NCBI GenBank assembly: GCA_016287815.1 | Contig: JAEEWW010000006.1 | Coordinates: 1 to 64,000 of the forward strand | Direction of reading: 5' to 3' | From: Treponema sp. | Lineage (GTDB): Bacteria > Spirochaetota > Spirochaetia > Treponematales > Treponemataceae | DNA length: 64,000 nucleotides | Shown here: positions 33,655-42,021 of the stretch, piece after piece | Layout of the letters: each line of letters starts with the position of its first letter | Position numbering within the stretch: position 1 is the first letter of the stretch | The notes under the pieces: model-generated | Database searches by the model: none | Told to the model about the DNA's origin: nothing | What the model saw: only the letters and a program-made list of their open reading frames with translations | Program-made: the position numbers and the translations under genes

Positions 33655-35808
33655 ATGAAAAAAAAATCACTTTCCATTTCCGTAATATTTACACTGGTTT
33701 CAATTATTACAATTCTTACTGTTGTTGCAATCGCCTGTTTTTCAACAGGATTCTTCTTCCATAAAAACAGTCTTGAAAATTATTTTGTAACCGCAGAAAC
33801 AGAACTTTCGGAGTTTTCAGACTCAATCGACATGTTCTTTAAAGCAAAAGAAGCCGAATTAAATGTTTTTGCAGAATCTGAAGAAGTAAAAGCAGCTGAC
33901 GAAACAATCCATTCGTTTGTAAACGAAACCGGCGAAATCCAGATTTTAAGCTATAAAAAAAGCCCTGTAGAAGAAAGAATAAGAAAGCTTTGCAAAACCT
34001 TTGCAGCCCACGACCCTGACATTGCAGAAATTTACCTTGGCACAAAATGGGGCGGCTACGCCACAAACTTTGACAGTTCAATGAGCGGCGGCTACGACCC
34101 AAGGAAACGAGGCTGGTATGCAACTGCAAATTCTGGAAACGGAAAAGTAATGATTACAGATGCCTTTGCCTCAACCGTCGGAGCAACCGTAGTAGGAATT
34201 ACACGCTGTGCTTACGACGCAAACAAAGGTTTTATAGGAAATGCTTCCATAGAAGTTTCCCTTGATACCCTTACAAAAATTCTTGCCAGCCTTAATTTTG
34301 GAAACGGCAGTTTTTTAATGATGATTCAAAAAGACGGCACAATCTTAGCTGATACAAGCGCCGCAAAGAATAATTTTAAGAAAATTACTGAAATAGAAAT
34401 TCCAGAACTTAAAGACTTCATTTCATCCGGCAAAAAAGACGGTTCACTAACAGTCAGCGACAAAAAATACTTTGTAAAAATGACAGTTAACAAAAAAACA
34501 GGCTATAACATCGTTGCCTTCTGCCCGGAAGAAACAGTATTTGAGGCATTTTATAAAACCCTTAAAACAACAATTACAATCTGTCTGATTTTTGCCTTTA
34601 TCGTTACCTTCATAACCGCCATCCTTACAGAAAGAACTATCAGACCTCTGAAAATAATACGCAACAGCATAAGGGAAAACGCTGCCCAGATTGCAGCCGG
34701 AAAAGGAAACCTTACACAAAGAATTAATATAAAATCCGGAAACGAAATTGGTGACGTTGCCCAAAGCTTTAACATCTTTTCAGAAAAACTTCAGGAAATT
34801 ATCAGCAGCATGAAGAATTCTAAAGATTCTTTAACACAAGCCGGAGTTGAACTTAAAACCGACACAGGAGAAACCTCTGCCGCAATTATTCAGATTCTGA
34901 GCAATATCACGAATATGGAACACCGGCTTAAAAAACAGGATTTAAGTGTTGACCGTACAGCACAGACCGTTAAAGAAATTTTTGAAAATATAAACGCACT
35001 TGAAAAAGACGTAGGCAAACAGGCACAGGTTATAGAAGAAGCATCCAGTGCCGTAGAAGAAATGATACAAAACATTTCAGATGTAAATCAGTCTGTAGAA
35101 AAAATGGCACATTCTTTTGCTGAACTTGCAAAAAGTGCAGAAAACGGCGCAAAAACTCAGTCTGAACTTCAAAAGCAGATTGTAGAAATTGAAACACAGT
35201 CTAACCTTTTGAACGAAGCAAACGTTGTAATTGCAAACATTGCAGAACAGACAAACCTTCTTGCAATGAATGCGGCAATTGAAGCAGCCCATGCCGGTGA
35301 AGCCGGAAAAGGCTTTGCCGTTGTAGCTGATGAAATCAGAAAACTGTCTGAAACTTCAACATCTCAGTCTAAGACAATCGGGGAACAGCTTAAAAACATT
35401 CAGGAAACCATTAATTCTATAGTAGGTTCAACCCAGGAAGGTGTAAAAAGCTATGAACTTCTTGCACAGGAAATTCATGAAACTGACAGCCTAGTACAGC
35501 AGATAAAGACAGCCATGACCGATCAGGAATCAGGTTCTTTCCAGGTAACACAGGCACTTGAAAACATGAACCAGAGCACAAAGCAGGTTCAGAACGCTTC
35601 AAAAGAAATGAATGGCAAGAGCATTACAATTATGAATGAAATGCAGACGCTTCAGGACGAAACTTCCAGCATGAAACAGGGAATGTCTACAGTGAGTTCC
35701 GGAGCCGAAAAAATAACTGAAACAGGAAAGACACTTTCTAACATATCTTCTGTAATGGAAAAATCTATAGAAGAAATTGGAATGCAGGTTGATCAGTTTG
35801 AAGTTTAA
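33655..35808 (+). CDS. Methyl-accepting chemotaxis protein with extracytoplasmic dCache-like sensor
   Basis: This 717-residue receptor has TM1 at about 9-36, a roughly 270-residue periplasmic sensor (with [18 protein letters not shown], typical of dCache), TM2 at about 300-323, a HAMP domain, and a long cytoplasmic coiled coil. The signalling tip is fully conserved: [38 protein letters not shown]. It feeds CheA/CheW, not in this window. The ligand is unknown; small amino acids or organic acids are common dCache ligands. Confidence 0.95.
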   Translation: MKKKSLSISVIFTLVSIITILTVVAIACFSTGFFFHKNSLENYFVTAETELSEFSDSIDMFFKAKEAELNVFAESEEVKAADETIHSFVNETGEIQILSYKKSPVEERIRKLCKTFAAHDPDIAEIYLGTKWGGYATNFDSSMSGGYDPRKRGWYATANSGNGKVMITDAFASTVGATVVGITRCAYDANKGFIGNASIEVSLDTLTKILASLNFGNGSFLMMIQKDGTILADTSAAKNNFKKITEIEIPELKDFISSGKKDGSLTVSDKKYFVKMTVNKKTGYNIVAFCPEETVFEAFYKTLKTTITICLIFAFIVTFITAILTERTIRPLKIIRNSIRENAAQIAAGKGNLTQRINIKSGNEIGDVAQSFNIFSEKLQEIISSMKNSKDSLTQAGVELKTDTGETSAAIIQILSNITNMEHRLKKQDLSVDRTAQTVKEIFENINALEKDVGKQAQVIEEASSAVEEMIQNISDVNQSVEKMAHSFAELAKSAENGAKTQSELQKQIVEIETQSNLLNEANVVIANIAEQTNLLAMNAAIEAAHAGEAGKGFAVVADEIRKLSETSTSQSKTIGEQLKNIQETINSIVGSTQEGVKSYELLAQEIHETDSLVQQIKTAMTDQESGSFQVTQALENMNQSTKQVQNASKEMNGKSITIMNEMQTLQDETSSMKQGMSTVSSGAEKITETGKTLSNISSVMEKSIEEIGMQVDQFEV

Positions 35809-35820
35809 ACTCCTTATTAT

Positions 35821-35948
35821 GGGCGGCGGTGCAACAGGATGTGAGGGCGAAAACAGCCTAGCCCGCCGCGAAGGGGCTTGAACACCGCAAGCTGCTTTAG
35901 CAGCGAGGAGTTTGGAGCGACAGCGGAACCCCGCAGCGGCGGTTGCCG
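35821..35948 (+). repeat. GC-rich intergenic repeat, copy 2 (3' of the chemoreceptor)
   Basis: This is the GC-rich part of the 35809-36131 gap. It includes AAGGGGCTTGAACACCGC (35871-35888), a small hairpin GCTGC-TTTA-GCAGC (35891-35904) and CAGCGAGGAGTTTGGAGCG (35901-35919). The first and last resemble, in order, segments of copy 1 at 15955-16040. It follows the stop codon of the upstream gene like copy 1. Confidence 0.5.
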
Positions 35949-36010
35949 AAAAATCCGCTTCATAAAAACATAGAAAAGTATGAAAATATAAAGTTTTTAA
36001 AAAACACATC

Positions 36011-36105
36011 TTGACATACTTATAAAAGCACTGTATAAATATTGCCCCTTTCTAAGTTAATTTTAAGCTCTTTTTAATTGACTAAACCACTCAATTTGAT
36101 ATAAT
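36011..36105 (+). promoter_or_regulatory. Tandem promoters for the TPR gene and greA
   Basis: P1 is TTGACA (36011-36016) and TATAAA (36034-36039), 17-bp spacer. P2 is TTGACT (36078-36083) and TATAAT (36100-36105), 16-bp spacer. P2 would start near 36112, so the ATG at 36132 with GGGA ahead is the better start. Confidence 0.65.
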
Positions 36106-36131
36106 AGAGAATACGCGCTATGGGAATTCAA

Positions 36132-37049
36132 ATGAGTGAAAATCTGACAAAAGCGTACGGATTCCTCAAGGCAGGCAAACCGGAGCAGGCAAAACAGTTA
36201 TTACAGACTGAAGCTGAAACCGCTCTGGACAGCAAAGATATTCTCTTTGCCTTAAACTGCTGCCATTTTATGATTAATTCGCTGCGACAAATTGAATCTG
36301 CTGAAGATTTTTTTGAACGTGGAGAAATTATCATAAATGAATGGAAATCATTTGAAAACACAGCATCACGCGGCAACATGCCGCAGCCAATTCTATATTC
36401 TGCACGCAGTGGTTTTTTTACGCTTGCGCTGGAAAATTATAGCAAAATGGCAAATGAGCAGGACCCGCGGCAAAGATCAGAAATTTGCCGTAAAATCGGG
36501 CTCTGCTATAAGAAATTTGGTGAATATGAAACATCAAAAAACTGTCTGATTGAAGCTAATGAACTTTTTCCTGGTTCTGCACCAATTCTTGCAGAACTTG
36601 CAGATTGCTTTGCACTTTGCGGTGAAGAACGGAAAGCCAAAGTTTTATTCAGAGAAGCCTTTTTTTTGGATCCACAGAAAATTGACTTCAGCTTTCTTGA
36701 TTCCGAATTGATTTGCTGTCTTATTCGGAAAGTTTCAGATAAGGGGTTTACTGGAGCAGCTTTACAGGAATGGGTTCCGGTTTATGGAGTTCTGTTTGGG
36801 ATTTTTTCCGTAAAACGGGAACTTCGTTCACAGGAAGTTGGCAGGCTTAAACAGGATATTTATGCAAAGGAAAATGAATCAAAAGATCCTTCCAGCGATT
36901 CTAGTGTGCTTACTCCGCGCTTAATAAACCTGTATTTTTGGCTGATTGACCATTATGTTCTTACGGGCGCTGAGCAGGTAAAAATCAATCAGATTTTATT
37001 AAAGATAAAAATTTTAGATCCGGCTATATATTCATTATTTGTTAAATAG
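36132..37049 (+). CDS. TPR-type cytosolic protein upstream of greA
   Basis: This 305-residue protein (from the ATG at 36132; ATG at 36120 would add four residues) has helical repeats, e.g. LTKAYGFLKAGKPEQAKQLLQ and CRKIGLCYKKFGEYETSKNCLIEANELFP. No signal peptide or membrane segment is seen. I do not recognise a named family. It lies 37 bp before greA behind shared promoters, so a role with the transcription factor is possible but unproven. Confidence 0.75.
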   Translation: MSENLTKAYGFLKAGKPEQAKQLLQTEAETALDSKDILFALNCCHFMINSLRQIESAEDFFERGEIIINEWKSFENTASRGNMPQPILYSARSGFFTLALENYSKMANEQDPRQRSEICRKIGLCYKKFGEYETSKNCLIEANELFPGSAPILAELADCFALCGEERKAKVLFREAFFLDPQKIDFSFLDSELICCLIRKVSDKGFTGAALQEWVPVYGVLFGIFSVKRELRSQEVGRLKQDIYAKENESKDPSSDSSVLTPRLINLYFWLIDHYVLTGAEQVKINQILLKIKILDPAIYSLFVK

Positions 37050-37086
37050 GGAAACAACCGGAATACGGTAAATAAGGAGAACTTGT

Positions 37087-39783
37087 ATGTCTGAAGAACT
37101 GGTTAAAAATGTTCAGGATATGTTAAAAGAAGAAACCTGGACTCGCGCAACCATCAGTAATTACACAAAAAATAATTTGATGGAACTTGCAACCATTGTC
37201 GAAAAGGCACGTAATGAAAACTGTGTAGATGAAATAAAAGCCATTTGTGACGAACATCTTACTCACACAAAAGATAGTATCATCGCTTTGTATTTCTCTG
37301 GAATTTTAGGGCTTGGAAAAGGCTCTCTGGACAACTCAGCATTAATTTCCCTGGTTGATATTTTCCAGAAAAACCATAAAGAGCCGGTTGTAGAATACCT
37401 TTGTGAATCCATTCTTGCAGATGAACCGAACAACAAATTTGCACTTCGTACTATCGGTGAACGTTACAGAGCAGAAAATAACCCGAAAGTTTGGGAAATT
37501 TATGAAAAAATTGTAAATCTGGATTATGAAGAAGCAGATTTAGCAAAAGCTCTTGCTGTTCACTACGAAGAAGAAGGAGATGCAGATAACGCAATTGCTT
37601 TCTATAAAAAAGCACTTCTGCGCTACGTTGGAACAAAGAATCTTAATTCAATCAAAGATATGTGGACAAAGCTTATTTCTCTTATTCCGGAAGAAATTGA
37701 TTTCTTCCTTCTTGTTCAGAGAAAAGTTGCAAAAACAATAAGCGAAGACAAAAGCGCCCTGCTTATGCAGGAACTTTATACATATTACAAGGACAACAAA
37801 AAGTGGGATATTGCAATTGATATCTTAAAATTGATTCTTTCAATTGATTCTAAAGACAACTGGGGACGCCGCGAAATTACAGAATGTTTCAAAGGCAAAT
37901 ATGAAGGTCACTCAAATCTTGACGAATATATCCGCTCTTCAAACCTTACACAGAGTTTCAGAAACGTATTTGAAGCCATCAGCGATTTTGAAAAACACAT
38001 TGCTTTTGATGCAAAAAACTTTGTTTTCCACCGCTCATGGGGCGTTGGTCTTATCCGCAAGGTAAATAACGATGTTCTTACAATTAACTTTGGTAAAAAA
38101 GCCGGCATTCACGAAATGTCATTAAAGATGGCCGTAAATGCGCTTATCCCGTTAAAGAAAGATCATATCTGGGTTTTGAAAGCTACAAAATCCCGCGATG
38201 AATTAGCCAAAATGATTAAAGATGATAAAGTCTGGGCATTAAAGACAATCATCAAAAGTTTTGACAATAACTGCGACTTTAAGCGCATAAAAGCAGAATT
38301 AGTTCCTTCTATTTTAACAGCAAGTGAATGGACTTCATGGAATTCTGCTGCAAAGAAAATTCTTGAATCTGATTCAACATTCGGCGTAAATCCGAATGAC
38401 ATCAATATGTATACTGTTCGCGAACATGAAATCAGTCTCGAAGAAAAACTTTCTAACGAATTCAAAGCACAGAAACAGTTCTTTGCAAGAATTGACATTC
38501 TTATGAAGTTTGTTAACGCTGATGAAACAGACAAAGGAAGTGAACTTTTTGCAGACATGTTCGGATATTTTACAGGTTTCTTAAAGACCGTTACAAAGGT
38601 AAACGAACAGGTTCTGGCTTCTTACCTTGTAGTCCGCGATATCAGCGCAAGAATTCCGGCTCTGGCATTCCCTGTAAAATATACTTTCCAGGAAATTTAT
38701 AATGACATTGAAAATCCTCGCGAAATGTATACTTTACTTAAGGATACAAAAAACACTTCTTTACGCCATGACTTCCTTATGGCAATCAAGATGCTTCCTG
38801 ACTGGGCTGACCAGTACATAAGACTGTTCCCGACAGTTCTTTCTGATGACATGCTTAAAACACTTATCAACGCAGGCTGTACAGATAAGATTCAGAAACT
38901 TGTTCAGAACAGTTTTGAAAATTCACGCGATTACAGAGAATCTGCCCTTCACCTGTTTAAAGAATGCCAGGGAGAAGAATGGTTTAAGAATGCAGGCGTA
39001 AGCTATGAAAAACAGCTTATTGCATTACTGAACATCATTACACAGACATTCCGCGAAATTAACAACCACGTTAATACAACAGAAAACAAGAAAATTAACC
39101 GCGCAGCAACACTTCTTCTTTTCAAGGATGATACATTGCTTAAGTACATGCTTGATAACGGAGAAGATACCATTGCCCGCATTTACACTCTTGTAGATGA
39201 TATTACAGATTTGGATTCAACAATCAAGGCTACAATCCGCAACCGTATTCTTGAAAAATATCCGGACTTCAAGTTCCATGCAACAGAAGAAAAGTCCGTT
39301 ACTCCAAAGGGAATGCTTGTTACAGCTAAAAAACTTGAAGAAAAGAAAGCTGAAGTTGATCACATTCAGAATGTTGAAATTCCTGCAAATGCAAAGGAAA
39401 TTGGTGAAGCTCGCGACAAGGGCGACTTGAAAGAAAACCAGGACTATAAGGCAGCAAAGGAACATCAGCATTATCTTTCTGTTAAACTTGCAAAACTTCA
39501 GGAAGAACTTAACCGTGCCGTTATTTTTGACCCGACAACAGCTACAACAGCAATCGTTTCTTTTGCAACAAAGGTAACACTTACAAACAAAGAAAACGGC
39601 AAGGACGAAGTTTATACAATTCTTGGACCATGGGAATCAGATCCAGACAACGGAGTTATTTCTTACATGTCACCGTTTGGCAACGCATTGCTTGACCACA
39701 AAGTTGGAGAAGACGTTTCATTTGTAATCAATGAAAGAAATTATTCTTACACCGTAAAAGCAATTGCAGCTGCAAAACTTTAA
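37087..39783 (+). CDS. greA: Transcription elongation factor GreA with large N-terminal extension
   Basis: This 898-residue protein ends with a GreA domain (about 735-898): the coiled coil with NAKEIGEARDKGDLKENQDYKAAKEHQ, and the C-terminal FKBP-like part (YTILGPWESDPDNGVISYMSPFGNALLDHKVGEDVSF). The acidic tip ENQDYKAA matches the antipausing loop (usual ENaEY). The first about 700 residues are helical, TPR-like, with a beta segment (FVFHRSWGVGLIRKVNNDVLTINFG). Such large GreA proteins are typical of spirochaetes; ordinary GreA is about 158 residues. A strong terminator follows. Confidence 0.93.
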   Translation: MSEELVKNVQDMLKEETWTRATISNYTKNNLMELATIVEKARNENCVDEIKAICDEHLTHTKDSIIALYFSGILGLGKGSLDNSALISLVDIFQKNHKEPVVEYLCESILADEPNNKFALRTIGERYRAENNPKVWEIYEKIVNLDYEEADLAKALAVHYEEEGDADNAIAFYKKALLRYVGTKNLNSIKDMWTKLISLIPEEIDFFLLVQRKVAKTISEDKSALLMQELYTYYKDNKKWDIAIDILKLILSIDSKDNWGRREITECFKGKYEGHSNLDEYIRSSNLTQSFRNVFEAISDFEKHIAFDAKNFVFHRSWGVGLIRKVNNDVLTINFGKKAGIHEMSLKMAVNALIPLKKDHIWVLKATKSRDELAKMIKDDKVWALKTIIKSFDNNCDFKRIKAELVPSILTASEWTSWNSAAKKILESDSTFGVNPNDINMYTVREHEISLEEKLSNEFKAQKQFFARIDILMKFVNADETDKGSELFADMFGYFTGFLKTVTKVNEQVLASYLVVRDISARIPALAFPVKYTFQEIYNDIENPREMYTLLKDTKNTSLRHDFLMAIKMLPDWADQYIRLFPTVLSDDMLKTLINAGCTDKIQKLVQNSFENSRDYRESALHLFKECQGEEWFKNAGVSYEKQLIALLNIITQTFREINNHVNTTENKKINRAATLLLFKDDTLLKYMLDNGEDTIARIYTLVDDITDLDSTIKATIRNRILEKYPDFKFHATEEKSVTPKGMLVTAKKLEEKKAEVDHIQNVEIPANAKEIGEARDKGDLKENQDYKAAKEHQHYLSVKLAKLQEELNRAVIFDPTTATTAIVSFATKVTLTNKENGKDEVYTILGPWESDPDNGVISYMSPFGNALLDHKVGEDVSFVINERNYSYTVKAIAAAKL

Positions 39784-39814
39784 TAGAAATTTTATTGCAG
39801 CCTTTTAAGGCGAT

Positions 39815-39846
39815 AAAAAAAGAGCGCTGATGAGCGCTCTTTTTTT
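39815..39846 (+). terminator. Rho-independent terminator of greA
   Basis: A 14-bp stem with GAGCGCT arms, a GATG loop and runs of seven A and seven T on either side. It is symmetric, so it may also serve the opposing xth transcript. Confidence 0.9.
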
Positions 39847-39929
39847 GTGCAAATTTTTACAAACTTGAAAATTATTTCCGACAAATAATCTTGCTATTAT
39901 CTGGATTGGCTCAACAATCAATTTATTTT

Positions 39930-40712
39930 CTAAAATACAATCCGTATAGGGCAATGATCACTACCCATAACATTATTTAGAATTACTGATTCTTTTACCT
40001 GCGGTAAAAAACTTTGATTAACGCACTGATAGTCAATACGCCACCCTATATTCTTTTCCCGCGCATGAAACCTGTAGCTCCACCATGTATACTGATTTGG
40101 TTCACTGCAAAAATGCCTGAAAGTGTCACAGTAACCAGAATTGACAAACTTTTCCATCCAGGCGCGCTCTTCCGGAAGATAACCAGGATTTCCTTCGTTA
40201 GATTTAGGATTTGCAAGATCAACAGGCTTGTGGGCAATGTTATAATCCCCGCACAAAACTATATTTTTACCGGAAGCAACAAGGCTGTCGCAAAATTTTA
40301 AGATTTCATCACAAAAGCCAAGCTTATACGGAAGACGCGCGCCTTCCGCCTGACTGTTCGGAAAATAGGCGCTTATTACAACCGTATTTCCAAACCATGC
40401 CGCCGTTACGCGACCTTCATCGTCAAACTCGCTTACACCAAGAACTGTTACATTATCTGGCTTTGTCTTAGAATAAATTGCAGTTCCAGAATAGCCTGCT
40501 TTTTTTGCAGAAGAGAAATATGAATAATAGGAAACTTCGCTTCCGCCTTTACCCTGCCCCTTTGGGGCAATAAGCTCAGGCGAAAGCTGCGAAGGATTTG
40601 CCTTAGTTTCCTGAATACAAACTACGTCTGCACCGCAATTAATTAACCACGGTACAAATTCTTTTTTTTCTACAGCACGGATGCCGTTTACATTCCAAGA
40701 AATAACATTCAT
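39930..40712 (-). CDS. xth: Exodeoxyribonuclease III / AP endonuclease
   Basis: This 260-residue DNA repair enzyme has the endonuclease/exonuclease/phosphatase fold: ISWNVNGIRAV, the metal-binding Glu in VCIQETKA, VLCGDYNIAH, and the catalytic SDHCPI at the end. It cleaves at abasic sites. It follows ilvE by 15 bp, probably as a passenger. Family clear; whether ExoA or Xth is not resolved by sequence. Confidence 0.95.
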   Translation of the reverse strand: MNVISWNVNGIRAVEKKEFVPWLINCGADVVCIQETKANPSQLSPELIAPKGQGKGGSEVSYYSYFSSAKKAGYSGTAIYSKTKPDNVTVLGVSEFDDEGRVTAAWFGNTVVISAYFPNSQAEGARLPYKLGFCDEILKFCDSLVASGKNIVLCGDYNIAHKPVDLANPKSNEGNPGYLPEERAWMEKFVNSGYCDTFRHFCSEPNQYTWWSYRFHAREKNIGWRIDYQCVNQSFLPQVKESVILNNVMGSDHCPIRIVF

Positions 40713-40727
40713 GCCTGATATTTTATG

Positions 40728-41753
40728 CTATTTTACTTCGTAAATCCAGCCTTTCGGAGCTTCAATACGTCCCATCTGCATTCCTGTAAGAGTATCGTAA
40801 AGCTTCTGGAGAACCGGTCCCATTTTTTCCATTCCGCTTGCAAAGCAAATATCTTTACCGTGATCAACTACTTTACCGATTGGCGAAATTACAGCAGCTG
40901 TGCCGCAAAGACCACATTCAGCAAAATCATTTAACTCTGCTTTATTAACCGGGCGTTCTTCAACTTCCATATGAAGATAATCACGTGCAACTTCAACAAG
41001 AGAACGGCGGGTAATAGAAGGAAGAATACTTGTTGATTTTGGAGTAACAATCTTTCCGTCTTTTGTTACAAAAAGAATATTTGCACCGCCAGTTTCTTCT
41101 ATATAAGTATGTGATGCAGGATCAAGATACATATTTTCAGCAAAACCGTTTTTATGTGCATCTACAATATTATGAAGGCTCATGGCATAGTTCAAACCGG
41201 CTTTTATATCGCCTGTTCCATGAGGAGCTGCTCTGTCTAAATCAGAAAGACGAACTGTAATCGGCTTAATTCCGCCTTTAAAATAAGGTCCTACAGGAGT
41301 TACAAAAATTCTAAACTGATATTCATCAGCAGGCTTTACACCGATAACCGGGCTGCTGCCAAACATATACGGGCGAACATAAAGAGTTGCGCCGCTTCCA
41401 TAAGGAGGAACCCATTTTGCATTTGCCTTTACAACAGAAAGAACAGCATGAATAAAGTCTTCTTCCGGATAAACTGGCATTTCAAGACGTTTGCATGAAG
41501 ATACCATGCGTTTTGCATTCAAATCCGGACGGAAAGTTACAACTCTTCCATCTTCTGTAGTATAGGCTTTAAGACCTTCAAAACAAGTCTGTGCATACTG
41601 CAAAACTCCGGCACATTCTGAAATTACAACTGCATCATCTGTAGTAAGTTTACCACCATCCCATTTGCCGTTTTTAAAATTTGCAACAAAACGTTTGTCA
41701 GTTTTTACGTAACCAAACCCAAGATTTCCCCAGTCAATATTTTTTGTATCCAT
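40728..41753 (-). CDS. ilvE: Branched-chain amino-acid aminotransferase (class II)
   Basis: This 341-residue PLP enzyme interconverts Leu/Ile/Val with their 2-oxo acids. The Schiff-base lysine is K184 in GDIKAGLNYAMSLH. Other blocks are QTCFEGLKAY, FRPDLNAKRM and ANILFVTKDGKI. The start at 41753 has GGAGG seven bases upstream; the longer frame would add eight residues. A leader of about 140 nt is predicted from the promoter at 41901-41929. Confidence 0.96.
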   Translation of the reverse strand: MDTKNIDWGNLGFGYVKTDKRFVANFKNGKWDGGKLTTDDAVVISECAGVLQYAQTCFEGLKAYTTEDGRVVTFRPDLNAKRMVSSCKRLEMPVYPEEDFIHAVLSVVKANAKWVPPYGSGATLYVRPYMFGSSPVIGVKPADEYQFRIFVTPVGPYFKGGIKPITVRLSDLDRAAPHGTGDIKAGLNYAMSLHNIVDAHKNGFAENMYLDPASHTYIEETGGANILFVTKDGKIVTPKSTSILPSITRRSLVEVARDYLHMEVEERPVNKAELNDFAECGLCGTAAVISPIGKVVDHGKDICFASGMEKMGPVLQKLYDTLTGMQMGRIEAPKGWIYEVK

Positions 41754-41865
41754 ACAAAGCCTCCAATTTATTAACATGCTTCAATTATGTCAGATTTTCT
41801 GAAATGGCTTAATCGTGTGTTCGAGCCTATTTCAATCAGCTGATAGCGAATATTCAGTATTTTTA

Positions 41866-41929
41866 AAAAAACTGTAGTATTACTACATATCAACAAGTCT
41901 ATTATATGTAAACTTCTCTAAAACCGCAA
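41866..41929 (-). promoter_or_regulatory. ilvE promoter and early leader hairpin
   Basis: TTGCGG (41924-41929) and TATAAT (41901-41906), 17 bp apart on the minus strand. A stem TGTAGT/ACTACA with a 3-base loop and seven T (41866-41888) lies right after the start. It looks like a small terminator in the leader. No T-box or other riboswitch core was found. Confidence 0.4.
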
Positions 41930-41982
41930 GCCCTAACAAAAAAAAGAAAATAATGAATATAGTTACATAAGCTAACAAAGTG

Positions 41983-42011
41983 TTGCTCATACAAACAAAA
42001 TCCGATATATT
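41983..42011 (+). promoter_or_regulatory. Promoter of the SBP-PAS-GGDEF gene, near-leaderless
   Basis: TTGCTC and TATATT with a 17-bp spacer; ten bases separate the -10 from the ATG at 42022, and no Shine-Dalgarno is seen. Confidence 0.5.
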
Positions 42012-42021
42012 AAATTGTTTT

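Noticed and set aside
38163-38558. 131-residue antisense frame inside greA
   Set aside because: Codon pattern fits the plus-strand protein and no promoter or ribosome site is seen for the antisense frame.
41753-41900. T-box or other riboswitch ahead of ilvE
   Set aside because: The leader is long enough, but no T-box AGGGTGG core or other conserved core was found.
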